A stretch of 17,923 nt of DNA. Origin: CAZVAR01 sp964625225 (GTDB lineage Bacteria; Pseudomonadota; Alphaproteobacteria; JAJUGE01). The notes beneath the pieces are model-generated. The model did no database searches and was not told the DNA's origin. It worked only from the letters and a program-made list of their open reading frames with translations. The stretch lies in NCBI GenBank assembly GCA_964625225.1, contig CAZVAR010000076.1:1-17923 (forward strand). The letters are read 5' to 3'. The translations under genes and the position numbers were made by a program. Position 1 is the first letter of the stretch; every line of letters starts with the position of its first letter. Below, piece after piece: positions 9,442 through 15,902 of the stretch.

Positions 9442-9483
9442 AAGGGCGGCCGATCGACCGATCGGCCGCCCTTCCGCATTTTT
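9442..9483 (+). terminator. Strong intrinsic terminator after carD
   Basis: A perfect 14-bp GC-rich stem (9442-9455 with 9460-9473) with a 4-base GACC loop is followed within six bases by five T residues (9479-9483). This is the clearest Rho-independent terminator in the window. It insulates the downstream sigma-factor gene from carD transcription. Confidence 0.88.
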
Positions 9484-9527
9484 GCACGGGTTTCCTCCGC
9501 CTCGGCGAAACGGGCGTGGCACATCCG

Positions 9528-9552
9528 GGAACGAAACGGAGCGAGCAACGTT
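9528..9552 (+). promoter_or_regulatory. EcfG-type general stress promoter in front of the rpoH-like gene
   Basis: GGAAC (9528-9532), 16 bases, CGTT (9549-9552): an exact match to the GGAAC-N16/17-CGTT element recognised by alphaproteobacterial EcfG sigma factors. Transcription would start near 9558-9560, giving a very short leader that still contains the GGAGG ribosome-binding site (9563-9567) before the ATG at 9572. It lies between the carD terminator and rpoH, where a promoter is required. Promoter activity is inferred. Confidence 0.65.
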
Positions 9553-9571
9553 CTCCAGTCGCGGAGGTGTC

Positions 9572-10456
9572 ATGGGCTACATCGACAACGCATCGAGCCG
9601 ACGGGCGAACGTTTCCTTCATCCGCTCTGCCATGAGTACCCCGCTGTTGAGTCGCGAACGGGAGCAGGAGCTCGCGCAGCGGTGGCGGGCGGCGGAGGAT
9701 GAAGCCGCACTGCACGAGTTGGTAACCGCCTATACCCGCCTCGTCGCCGGTATGGCGGTCCGTTTCCGCAATTACGGCCTCCCGGTCGGCGATCTCCTCC
9801 AGGAGGGCAATCTCGGCCTGCTGCAGGCGGCGGCGCGGTTCGAACCGGAGCGCGGGGTCCGATTCTCCACCTATGCGTCCTGGTGGGTGCGCTCCGCCAT
9901 GCAGGACTACATCCTTCGAAACTGGTCGATCGTCCGGACCGGGACGACCTCGGCGCAGAAGTCGCTGTTCTTCAACCTGCGGCGGCTGCGCGCCAAGATC
10001 GAGGGCGAGACCGGGGCGCCGCTAACGGAGGCGGGACGCGTCCGCATCGCCGCCGATCTCAAGGTGGCCGCGCGCGACGTCGAGGCGATGGAACTGCGGC
10101 TTGCATCCAACGACCAGTCCCTCAACGCGCCGGTCGGGGAGGATGGCGAGGACGACTGGCAGGACTTTCTCGCCGACACTCGTCCGAGCCCGGAGGCGCA
10201 AGTGATCGAGCGCCGCGACTCGCGTCGGCGCTCGCGCTGGCTTATCACGGCGCTTCTGGAACTGCCCGAGCGCGAGCGCCGCATCATCCAGCGGCGCCTG
10301 CTCCAGGACGAGCCGGCGACCCTCGAAGAGCTCGGCCGCGAACTCGGGGTGAGCAAGGAACGCGTCCGCCAGCTCGAGCGGCGCGCCCTGGAGAAGCTGC
10401 GCGCTTCGCTCGACCGCCATTTCCCCGTTCCGGAGGATCTGCTGGTCGAGGCCTGA
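9572..10456 (+). CDS. rpoH: RNA polymerase sigma factor RpoH (sigma-32 family, RpoH2-like)
   Basis: This 294-residue alternative sigma factor of the heat-shock family lacks region 1.1. Region 2 is complete, with YGLPVGDLLQEGNLGLLQAA (core binding and start of the -10 contact region) and RFSTYASWWVRSAMQDYILRNW. The diagnostic RpoH box QKSLFFNLRRLRAK lies at residues 129-142. The region 4.2 helix-turn-helix (about 250-282, ELGRELGVSKERVRQLERRA) should read the -35. The ATG at 9572 has GGAGG four bases upstream. The start pattern, RRANVSFIRSAMSTPLL, resembles the second (RpoH2-type) homologue of alphaproteobacteria, so a separate RpoH1 is likely elsewhere in the genome, which is an inference. 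Its own promoter looks EcfG-dependent. The likely regulon includes heat or oxidative stress genes, and htpG in this window has a fitting promoter. Confidence 0.93.
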   Translation: MGYIDNASSRRANVSFIRSAMSTPLLSREREQELAQRWRAAEDEAALHELVTAYTRLVAGMAVRFRNYGLPVGDLLQEGNLGLLQAAARFEPERGVRFSTYASWWVRSAMQDYILRNWSIVRTGTTSAQKSLFFNLRRLRAKIEGETGAPLTEAGRVRIAADLKVAARDVEAMELRLASNDQSLNAPVGEDGEDDWQDFLADTRPSPEAQVIERRDSRRRSRWLITALLELPERERRIIQRRLLQDEPATLEELGRELGVSKERVRQLERRALEKLRASLDRHFPVPEDLLVEA

Positions 10457-10533
10457 GCCGGATCGGGCCCCGGCCACTTCCCTTTCGATCGGTTCGCGGC
10501 TAATCGGAACAGCCCCGCAACCCCTCTGGAAGG

Positions 10534-10552
10534 GCGGGCCCGAGCGGCCCGC
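10534..10552 (+). other. GC hairpin between rpoH and the permease gene
   Basis: A 7-bp perfect stem (10534-10540 with 10546-10552, 5-base loop) lies 12 bases before the GTG of the TauE/SafE gene. It may weakly terminate rpoH transcripts or affect initiation of the next gene; there is no T-run. Confidence 0.3.
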
Positions 10553-10564
10553 GCACCGATCGGC

Positions 10565-11317
10565 GTGACTCCCGAATTCTGGCTGCCGCTCGCCCTGAGC
10601 GGTCTGGTCGTAGGCCTGTTGATCGGCAGCGTCGGCGTCGGCGGCGTGCTGCTCGTCCCTCTCCTCACGGTGGCATTCGGCATCGACGTCCGGGTCGCCA
10701 TCGCCACCTGCCTCTTCGCCTATGTCTTCAGCGGGGTCGCGAGCACGCTCCTCTACGCCCGCCGCGGCTCGATCCCCTGGCGCCCTGCGGCCTGGATGGT
10801 TGCCGGCGGCATTCCCGGTGCGGCAGCCGGGGCGGTTGCGGTGGTGGCCGCCCCGGTAGCGCTCCTGAAGGGGCTGATCGCGGCACTGATGATCGGTGCC
10901 GGGCTCCAGGTGCTCGGCCGCCATGGCAAAGGGCGGGCCCTGCCGCAGGCGGATCGGCGGGGCGCCGGCATGGCGGTGCTCGGTGCAGCGGTGGCGTTCG
11001 GCTCGGCCCTGACCGGCACCGGAGGCGCGGTGATTCTGGTCCCGGTCCTGCTCGCCGCGGGCTTCCCGGCGCTGTTTGCGGTGGGGCTCGGGCAGGTCAT
11101 GCAGCTTCCGGTGAGTCTGGCCGCAACGGCGCATAATCTCGCGATCGGCACCATCGACCTGGCGGTCGGCAGCCTCCTGGCGGGCACCCTGGTGGCGGGC
11201 ATCGCCGCGGGGGTGCGGGTGGCCCATGCGGCGCCCGCCGAAGTGCTGCGTCGCGCGGTTGCGGCGATGCTGCTCCTGTTCGGGGCCCTGATGGCGGCGC
11301 AGGCCCTGGCCGGGTGA
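10565..11317 (+). CDS. Sulfite exporter TauE/SafE (TSUP) family membrane protein
   Basis: This 250-residue hydrophobic integral inner-membrane protein has about seven to eight predicted transmembrane segments. The two symmetric TSUP hallmarks are present: GSVGVGGVLLVPLL near residues 21-34 and GTGGAVILVPVLL near 151-163, each with the Gly-rich loop and Pro-containing helix. Family members move sulfite, sulfoacetate or other sulfur-containing or organic anions; the substrate here cannot be told. The start is a GTG at 10565 with no evident Shine-Dalgarno, but similarity begins at once (FWLPLALSGLVVGLLIG). It follows rpoH in the same direction by 108 bases and ends 2 bases from the converging SNase-like gene. 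Confidence 0.9.
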   Translation: MTPEFWLPLALSGLVVGLLIGSVGVGGVLLVPLLTVAFGIDVRVAIATCLFAYVFSGVASTLLYARRGSIPWRPAAWMVAGGIPGAAAGAVAVVAAPVALLKGLIAALMIGAGLQVLGRHGKGRALPQADRRGAGMAVLGAAVAFGSALTGTGGAVILVPVLLAAGFPALFAVGLGQVMQLPVSLAATAHNLAIGTIDLAVGSLLAGTLVAGIAAGVRVAHAAPAEVLRRAVAAMLLLFGALMAAQALAG

Positions 11318-11319
11318 CC

Positions 11320-12132
11320 TCAGCGCCCGAGCCGCTCGATCTGCTCCGGGTGGGTCGCCTCGATCGCCGGCCCGTTCCGCGGCTCCAGCCAGCCGCGCAC
11401 GCGGATCCGCTCGCCCTCCAGTCCCAGCGGATCCATACCCGCCGCACGAAACGCCCGCCATGCCCGGCGCGGGATCGAGACCGTGAAGTCGGTCCGCCAG
11501 TCTTCCCCGAAATTCAGATAGATCCGGCCCTTGACCTCGGCGGCCTGCAGCACCCGCCCTTCGACAAGCTGAAAGCTGTCGATGTGCCGCGCCGCCTCCG
11601 CCGGGGAGAGGATGCGGTACCAATCCAGCGCCCAGATGCCGCGCCGCGCCGCCCGGGCCTCGCGCTCCAAAGCCAGCATCTCGGCGACCATCGCCCGATT
11701 ATCGGGGAAGGTGTAGACCCGGGCCATCCCGCGCCGGAGCATCTCACCCTGGACCCAGAGGCGCGGCGCGCCGTCCTCGTCCAGGACATGGAGATGGGCC
11801 AGCCGCCGGCCGTGCCGGTCCATGCGGGTGCCGCCGTAGGAGAGGCTTACTCGCTGCCCGAGGGCGATCTCTTCGAGCGCCGCCTTGGCCTCCGCGGCCA
11901 ACGGCCAAGTCGGAAAATTCGGCCTGCCGAGCGGCAGCTTCGGGGCCTGCAGGCCGACGAGCCGGACCTGGCTCCCGTCGTCCAGGACGACCGTATCGCC
12001 GTCCACGATCTCGACGATTCGAGCCGTGCCGGCGCGCTCCAGCGCTACGGCGGTCGGGCCGAGCGCGGGGAGGAGGACCAGAAGGGCGGTGAGGAGAACG
12101 GCGCGCGCGCGCCGTGCCGCGGAGAGTCGCAT
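11320..12132 (-). CDS. Exported staphylococcal nuclease-like protein with altered active site
   Basis: The 270-residue protein starts with a Sec signal peptide (MRLSAARRAR, then a hydrophobic stretch to about residue 30). An SNase-like OB-fold domain follows at about 36-172, including VDGDTVVL and the loop VRLVGLQAPKLP. Aligned to staphylococcal nuclease, R57 (=R35), R109 (=R87) and the DGDT aspartate are kept, but the Ca-ligand Asp40 is Q62 and the general base Glu43 is K65. A second beta-rich domain (about 187-270, GRIYLNFGEDWRTDFTV to IEATHPEQIERL) looks like another OB-type module. The ATG at 12132 is chosen because the signal peptide begins there; an extended -10-like sequence lies only seven bases upstream. 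It is probably periplasmic and nucleic-acid-binding rather than a standard nuclease, which is an inference. Confidence 0.85.
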   Translation of the reverse strand: MRLSAARRARAVLLTALLVLLPALGPTAVALERAGTARIVEIVDGDTVVLDDGSQVRLVGLQAPKLPLGRPNFPTWPLAAEAKAALEEIALGQRVSLSYGGTRMDRHGRRLAHLHVLDEDGAPRLWVQGEMLRRGMARVYTFPDNRAMVAEMLALEREARAARRGIWALDWYRILSPAEAARHIDSFQLVEGRVLQAAEVKGRIYLNFGEDWRTDFTVSIPRRAWRAFRAAGMDPLGLEGERIRVRGWLEPRNGPAIEATHPEQIERLGR

Positions 12133-12139
12133 GTCCCGC

Positions 12140-12148
12140 AATATAGCA
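12140..12148 (-). promoter_or_regulatory. Extended -10 element immediately before the SNase-like gene
   Basis: On the minus strand TGCTATATT (12148-12140) matches the extended -10 pattern TGnTATAAT with one mismatch. It ends seven bases before the ATG at 12132, so transcription would begin at or next to the start codon. No Shine-Dalgarno is present, in keeping with a leaderless mRNA. No -35 was identified. Confidence 0.4.
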
Positions 12149-12175
12149 GGCCGGCGCTGCGCGCCACCCGCGGGG

Positions 12176-12203
12176 TTGTTCGCGCCGGGGCGGACGCTAG
12201 ACT
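12176..12203 (+). promoter_or_regulatory. Possible promoter of the proline iminopeptidase gene
   Basis: TTGTTC (12176-12181), a 16-base spacer and TAGACT (12198-12203) form a moderate sigma-70-like promoter. A start near 12210 leaves a short leader containing AGAGGTGG, which favours initiation at the ATG at 12227 over the one at 12212. Confidence 0.35.
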
Positions 12204-12226
12204 GTCTGACCATGAGAGGTGGCGGC

Positions 12227-13189
12227 ATGGCGCTCCAGAGCGACCTGTTCCCGCCGATCGAGCCGAATCGCAGCGGCCTGCTTCGGCTCGACGGGCGGCA
12301 CAGCATGTATTGGGAAGAATCCGGCAATCCGCGCGGTTTGCCGGTCGTGTTCCTGCACGGCGGCCCGGGCGCCGGCTGCACGCCGGCCTACCGTCGCTTC
12401 TTCGATCCCTTCGTCTACCGCATCGTTCTGTTCGACCAGCGCGGGGCCGGGCGCTCGACGCCGCATGCCGAGACCGCCGACAACACCACGGCGCACCTGG
12501 TGGAGGACATCGAGCGGCTGCGGCAGCATCTCGGCATCCGGCGCTGGCTGCTGTTCGGCGGCTCCTGGGGCTCGACGCTGGCGCTCGCCTACGGCGAAGC
12601 CTACCCGGAGCGCTGCCTCGGCTTCATCCTCCGCGGGGTGTTTCTCGGCACCCGGCGCGAGGTCGACTGGTTCCTTCACAGCATGGGCGCGATCTTCCCG
12701 GAGGCGGCACGGGAGTTCCGCGCCCCGATTCCCGCCGACGAGCATGGCGACCTGCTGGCCGCCTACCATCTCCGGCTGACCCACCCCGACCCTGCCGTCC
12801 ATCTGCCGGCGGCGCGCGCCTGGAGTCGCTACGAGAGCGCCTGCTCGACGCTGCGCAGCAGCCCGGCCGCGGCGGCAGTGTCGGCCGACCGTTCCGCCCT
12901 CGGCCTCGCCCGGCTCGAGGCGCATTACTTCGTCAACGGCATGTTCCTCGAGGAGGGGCAGCTCCTCCGCGACCTGGAGCGCGTCCACCATCTCCCGGCT
13001 ACCATCGTCCAGGGCCGATACGACATGATCTGTCCGCCCGTCACCGCCGACGCGCTGGCCCGGGCCTGGCCGGGAGCGCGGCTGGTCATGGTCGACGATG
13101 CCGGACATTCGGCGATGGAGCCGGGCATCCGCTCCGCTCTGGTTCAGGCCACCGAAGCGTTCAAGCGCCAGCTTGCTCTAACCGCCTGA
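12227..13189 (+). CDS. pip: Proline iminopeptidase (S33 alpha/beta hydrolase)
   Basis: This enzyme removes N-terminal proline from peptides, in the cytosol. The 320-residue sequence has the S33 oxyanion motif HGGPGAGC (44-51), FDQRGAGRSTPH (69-80), the nucleophile elbow GGSWGS (Ser113), the catalytic Asp266 in VQGRYDMICPP and His294 in DDAGHSAMEPG, so the triad is complete and correctly spaced. Of two in-frame ATGs (12212 and 12227), the second has GAGGT six bases upstream and gives the family-typical start LFPPIEPNRSG, so it is preferred. It is divergent from the SNase-like gene and convergent with the sensor kinase. Length and motifs are ordinary; the assignment is secure. Confidence 0.95.
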   Translation: MALQSDLFPPIEPNRSGLLRLDGRHSMYWEESGNPRGLPVVFLHGGPGAGCTPAYRRFFDPFVYRIVLFDQRGAGRSTPHAETADNTTAHLVEDIERLRQHLGIRRWLLFGGSWGSTLALAYGEAYPERCLGFILRGVFLGTRREVDWFLHSMGAIFPEAAREFRAPIPADEHGDLLAAYHLRLTHPDPAVHLPAARAWSRYESACSTLRSSPAAAAVSADRSALGLARLEAHYFVNGMFLEEGQLLRDLERVHHLPATIVQGRYDMICPPVTADALARAWPGARLVMVDDAGHSAMEPGIRSALVQATEAFKRQLALTA

Positions 13190-13246
13190 CCGCGGCCGCC
13201 TCCGCCGCAGTCCGGCCGTGAGGGCGATGGCCGCGGGGCAGGTCCG

Positions 13247-13327
13247 GAAGACGACCTCCACCCAGTAGTTCGCCCGATCCCGGCTATTGGCGGGGAAGCT
13301 CCCGGCGGGGCCGGCGCCGGATCGGCC
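13247..13327 (-). pseudogene. Probable relic of the 3' end of a DUF4082-domain gene
   Basis: In the 190-base spacer between pip and the kinase gene, the minus-strand frame running downward from 13327 reads RSGAGPAGSFPANS, then RDRANYWVEVVF, ending with F at 13247-13249. This closely resembles the C-terminal signature of DUF4082 domains (Y-G-A-G-x-x-F-P-x-N...NYWVDVVF), found in secreted or surface proteins. There is no start codon, the rest of the domain is absent, and the frame runs on through Arg-rich sequence into the 3' end of pip. I read it as a decayed gene fragment. It is recognised by eye from a short stretch, so chance similarity is possible. Confidence 0.4.
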
Positions 13328-13379
13328 CTCCTGCGCGGATCCGATACGGGACGGAGCCTGGCGAGGGGTTCGGCGGCGA

Positions 13380-15170
13380 TCAGGCGGCGGCGGCCAGGGT
13401 GCCGTCGGCGTCGGGATCGGCCGCGCCCTCGGCTTCGATCGGCCAGGGGAGGGTTACGTCGCACTCGACCCCGTGCTCCGGGTAGCGGAGATCGACGGTA
13501 CCGTCCAGCTCATAGGCGACGGCGCGCTCGATCAGATTGCTGCCGAAACCGGGACGGCCCGGCGGCGGTACCTTCGGACCACCGGTCTCGCGCCACTGCA
13601 GGACGAGGCGCTGCTTGCCGTTCGCCGCCTCCTCGACCCGCCAGGATACCGACACCTTGCCGCCGGCTGCGGACAGCGCGCCGTATTTGGCGGCATTGGT
13701 GGCGAGCTCGTGAAACATCATGCTGAGCACGAGCGCGGCGCGCGGCATCAGGGTCAGCGGCGGGCCGTCCATGGCGAGTGTCGCCGGGTCGTTGCGGTCG
13801 AACGGCTTCAGTGCACGGGTCACGGCGGCGCCGAGATCGGCACCTTGCCAGTTCGTGCGCGTGAGCAGGTCGTGGGCCTCCGCCAGCGCGCGCAGGCGGC
13901 CTTCGAAGGACTGACGGAATGTCTCGATCGAGCCGGTCTGGCGAAGCATCTGGCTGGCGATCGACTTGACGGTGGCCAGCGTGTTCTTGACCCGGTGGTT
14001 GAGCTCGGCCAGGAGGAGGGCCTTCTGCCGTTCCGCCTGCTTGCGTTCGGTGATGTCGTCCTGCAGGCCGATAAAGTGCGTGATGCGTCCCTCCGCGTTC
14101 TTCAGCGGCGAGATGGAGACCAGCGCCCAGTAGGATTCGCCGTTTTTCTTGCGGTTGCGCAGCTCACCGCGCCAGACCTCGCCGCGGGAGATGGCCTGCC
14201 AGAGCTCCGCATAGGTCTCGGCCGGTGCGTCGGGCGCCCGCAGCATGCGGCTGCTCCGGCCGGCCACCTCCTCCGGCGCATAACCGGTCAGCTCCGAAAA
14301 GGCCGGGTTGACATATTCGATCCGACCCTCGGCGTCGGTCACGATCACCGGGCTCGGGCTCTGCTCGACCGCACCGGAAAGCTTGCGCAGACTCTCCACC
14401 ATGCGGTCGAACTCGAGCGCGACATTGGCGAGCTCCGGCACGCTGTTGCGCGCGGAGAACGACCCGTGCCCCCCGCCACGGCGGATCTCGGAGGCCAGGG
14501 CCGAGAAGCGGCGCAGGCTCCGCCACAGCCGCAGGACGACGGTGAGGACGAGGACCGCCATCACGACGTAGATGGCCGCCGCCAGCCGGATCTCGCCGGT
14601 GCGCCAGTAGTCCTGCCCGAGCGAGGACTCCAGGAACCCGTGATCCGACCAGGAGGTTACGATCGCCCAACAGCCGGCGGCATTGAGCACCGGCGTGATC
14701 GAAGTGATCAACTCCTCCTTGCCGTCGGCGGTGCGGTAGCGCAGCGCCGCCGGAAGGTCGAGGGCGCAGGCAGGGGCGAGATTGGCGAGCACGCCCTGTT
14801 GGGCGAGCTGCGCGCGCTCGTCCGCAAGGAATGCGTTGTCCACCTTGGGACTGGCCGCGATGTAGAAGAAGCTCTCAGCGTCGCCGCGCCCGGCGGGGCG
14901 GAACAGGATCTTGGCGGAGATGCGCGGGCCGGCCAGCTGCGCCAGCATCTCGTCGAGGGCGATTTCCGGCTTCGGCTTCAACGTGAGCAGCGGAGCCATC
15001 GCCGTGGCGACGGTACGACCCTGCTCCTGCAGCGTCTGCAGCAGCAGGCCGGCCTTGGCTCGATCGGCGGCCTCGAACTCGCGATAGAGGATCACCGGTA
15101 CCGCCAGGAAGACCGTCACGATCAGCGCGATCTGAGCGGCGAGGCTCCAGCGCGCGCGACGGCGTGTCAT
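13380..15170 (-). CDS. Membrane-bound PAS-containing HWE-family sensor histidine kinase
   Basis: The 596-residue sensor has a transmembrane helix at about 10-29, a periplasmic sensor region at about 30-194, and a second helix at about 195-216. A HAMP-like linker follows, then a PAS domain at about 265-375 (IEYVNPAFSELTGYAPEEV; WALVSISPLKNAEGR; FIGLQDDITERKQAE). The kinase core has phospho-acceptor His392 (LLAELNHRVKNTLATV) and the HWE signature: HELATNAAKYGALS (487-500), WRETGGP (527-533) and GFGSNLIERAVAYEL. HWE kinases signal in stress, light and virulence pathways of alphaproteobacteria, often to atypical response regulators. No regulator gene is adjacent. Its ATG overlaps the stop of the upstream lipoprotein gene (ATGA), so the two are co-translated and probably work together. 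Confidence 0.93.
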   Translation of the reverse strand: MTRRRARWSLAAQIALIVTVFLAVPVILYREFEAADRAKAGLLLQTLQEQGRTVATAMAPLLTLKPKPEIALDEMLAQLAGPRISAKILFRPAGRGDAESFFYIAASPKVDNAFLADERAQLAQQGVLANLAPACALDLPAALRYRTADGKEELITSITPVLNAAGCWAIVTSWSDHGFLESSLGQDYWRTGEIRLAAAIYVVMAVLVLTVVLRLWRSLRRFSALASEIRRGGGHGSFSARNSVPELANVALEFDRMVESLRKLSGAVEQSPSPVIVTDAEGRIEYVNPAFSELTGYAPEEVAGRSSRMLRAPDAPAETYAELWQAISRGEVWRGELRNRKKNGESYWALVSISPLKNAEGRITHFIGLQDDITERKQAERQKALLLAELNHRVKNTLATVKSIASQMLRQTGSIETFRQSFEGRLRALAEAHDLLTRTNWQGADLGAAVTRALKPFDRNDPATLAMDGPPLTLMPRAALVLSMMFHELATNAAKYGALSAAGGKVSVSWRVEEAANGKQRLVLQWRETGGPKVPPPGRPGFGSNLIERAVAYELDGTVDLRYPEHGVECDVTLPWPIEAEGAADPDADGTLAAAA

Positions 15171-15715
15171 GCGTCCGGCTTTCGTGTCGCCGCCGCGATC
15201 TCACCCAGGCAAACCGGCTCGGAGGCCGGTCGGTTGCCGCGTTCTTCGATCTCGAGGTTGAGCGCCCGCCAGGTCAGGCTCTCGACCTCCGGATAGAAGA
15301 TGACGCTGACTGAACAGGACCGTCCGGCATAATGCCACACCTTCGCCGGGGCGCGGTCCTCCTGCTCGGCGGGCGGGCCAAGCAGCTCCACCATCTCGGT
15401 CTGGGTGAGGCCGATCACCTGCTCGGGCGGAACCGGCAGCAGGTCCCCCCCAGCGGGCTTGGCGGCGATGGTGGTTCCGGGGACCGCCGGCTTCTTGCGC
15501 GGCGGCGGCGGCACTTTCCGGCCGGGCGGCGCCTCGATCACCGCTTCCAGGCCGCCCCAGACGACCTCTCCCGCTCCATCGGCAGGGCCGGTATCCGACG
15601 TGCCGGCGCATCCGGCGAGCAGGACCGCGATCGCCAGGGCGGCAAGCCCGATCCCGGCGTCGGCACGACGGATTTCGGAGGGAACCGATCGGGTGAAACG
15701 CGTTGGCTGCCGCAT
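15167..15715 (-). CDS. Putative lipoprotein coupled to the sensor kinase
   Basis: The 182-residue protein has a basic N-terminus, a hydrophobic stretch and a lipobox LLAGC, with the lipidated Cys at position 36, so it is likely membrane-anchored. A Pro-rich linker (about 63-80, VPPPPRKKPAVPG) leads to a small globular domain (about 95-182): LTQTEMVELLGPPAEQ, then AKVWHYAG, CSVSVIFYPE, and a second Cys near the end. The G-x-T/S...LLGPP...WHY...FY pattern resembles SmpA/BamE-like lipoprotein folds. This is resemblance only and the gene family is not named. The ATG at 15715 is chosen because AGGG stands about eight bases upstream and a normal signal peptide starts there; a longer frame to 15853 has no such features. 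Its TGA overlaps the kinase ATG. A periplasmic accessory-sensor role is an inference. Confidence 0.82.
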   Translation of the reverse strand: MRQPTRFTRSVPSEIRRADAGIGLAALAIAVLLAGCAGTSDTGPADGAGEVVWGGLEAVIEAPPGRKVPPPPRKKPAVPGTTIAAKPAGGDLLPVPPEQVIGLTQTEMVELLGPPAEQEDRAPAKVWHYAGRSCSVSVIFYPEVESLTWRALNLEIEERGNRPASEPVCLGEIAAATRKPDA

Positions 15716-15805
15716 GGCGTTAGCCCTGACATACCTTGCCGGGTGAGCGACCGTCGTCACGGAAGGCGTGTCCCGGACGAAGCGGTCTCGTCCCGACTCT
15801 TGCGT

Positions 15806-15834
15806 ATTATGACTAACAATAAATGAATCACGGA
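15806..15834 (-). promoter_or_regulatory. AT-rich promoter region of the lipoprotein-kinase operon
   Basis: Within a 187-base spacer there is a short AT-rich island (15801-15835) that stands out from the GC-rich surroundings. On the minus strand CATAAT (15811-15806) matches five of six bases of the -10 consensus. The hexamer 17 bases upstream (TCCGTG, 15834-15829) is a poor -35. Predicted leader to the ATG at 15715 is about 85 bases. Confidence 0.4.
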
Positions 15835-15847
15835 AGAGGCGTACCAC

Positions 15848-15868
15848 GCGCACGCCCCATTCGTGCGC
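15848..15868 (-). terminator. Hairpin downstream of the second EamA gene
   Basis: A 7-bp perfect stem (15848-15854 with 15862-15868, 7-base loop) follows the EamA stop by about 35 bases on the minus strand. A second, smaller hairpin (15890-15904) overlaps the stop itself. No U-run follows either. They may separate the transporter pair from the lipoprotein-kinase pair. Confidence 0.3.
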
Positions 15869-15902
15869 ATCGGGGCGGCGGCATAGCGCGACCGGCAGCC
15901 GG

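Noticed and set aside
13287..15296. 669-codon plus-strand frame opposite the sensor kinase
   Set aside because: The minus strand carries all kinase motifs. The plus frame is compositionally a shadow.
15681..15704. GGAAC-N15-CGTT on the plus strand, resembling an EcfG promoter
   Set aside because: The spacer is one base too short. It lies inside and antisense to the lipoprotein gene, with no plus-strand gene downstream.
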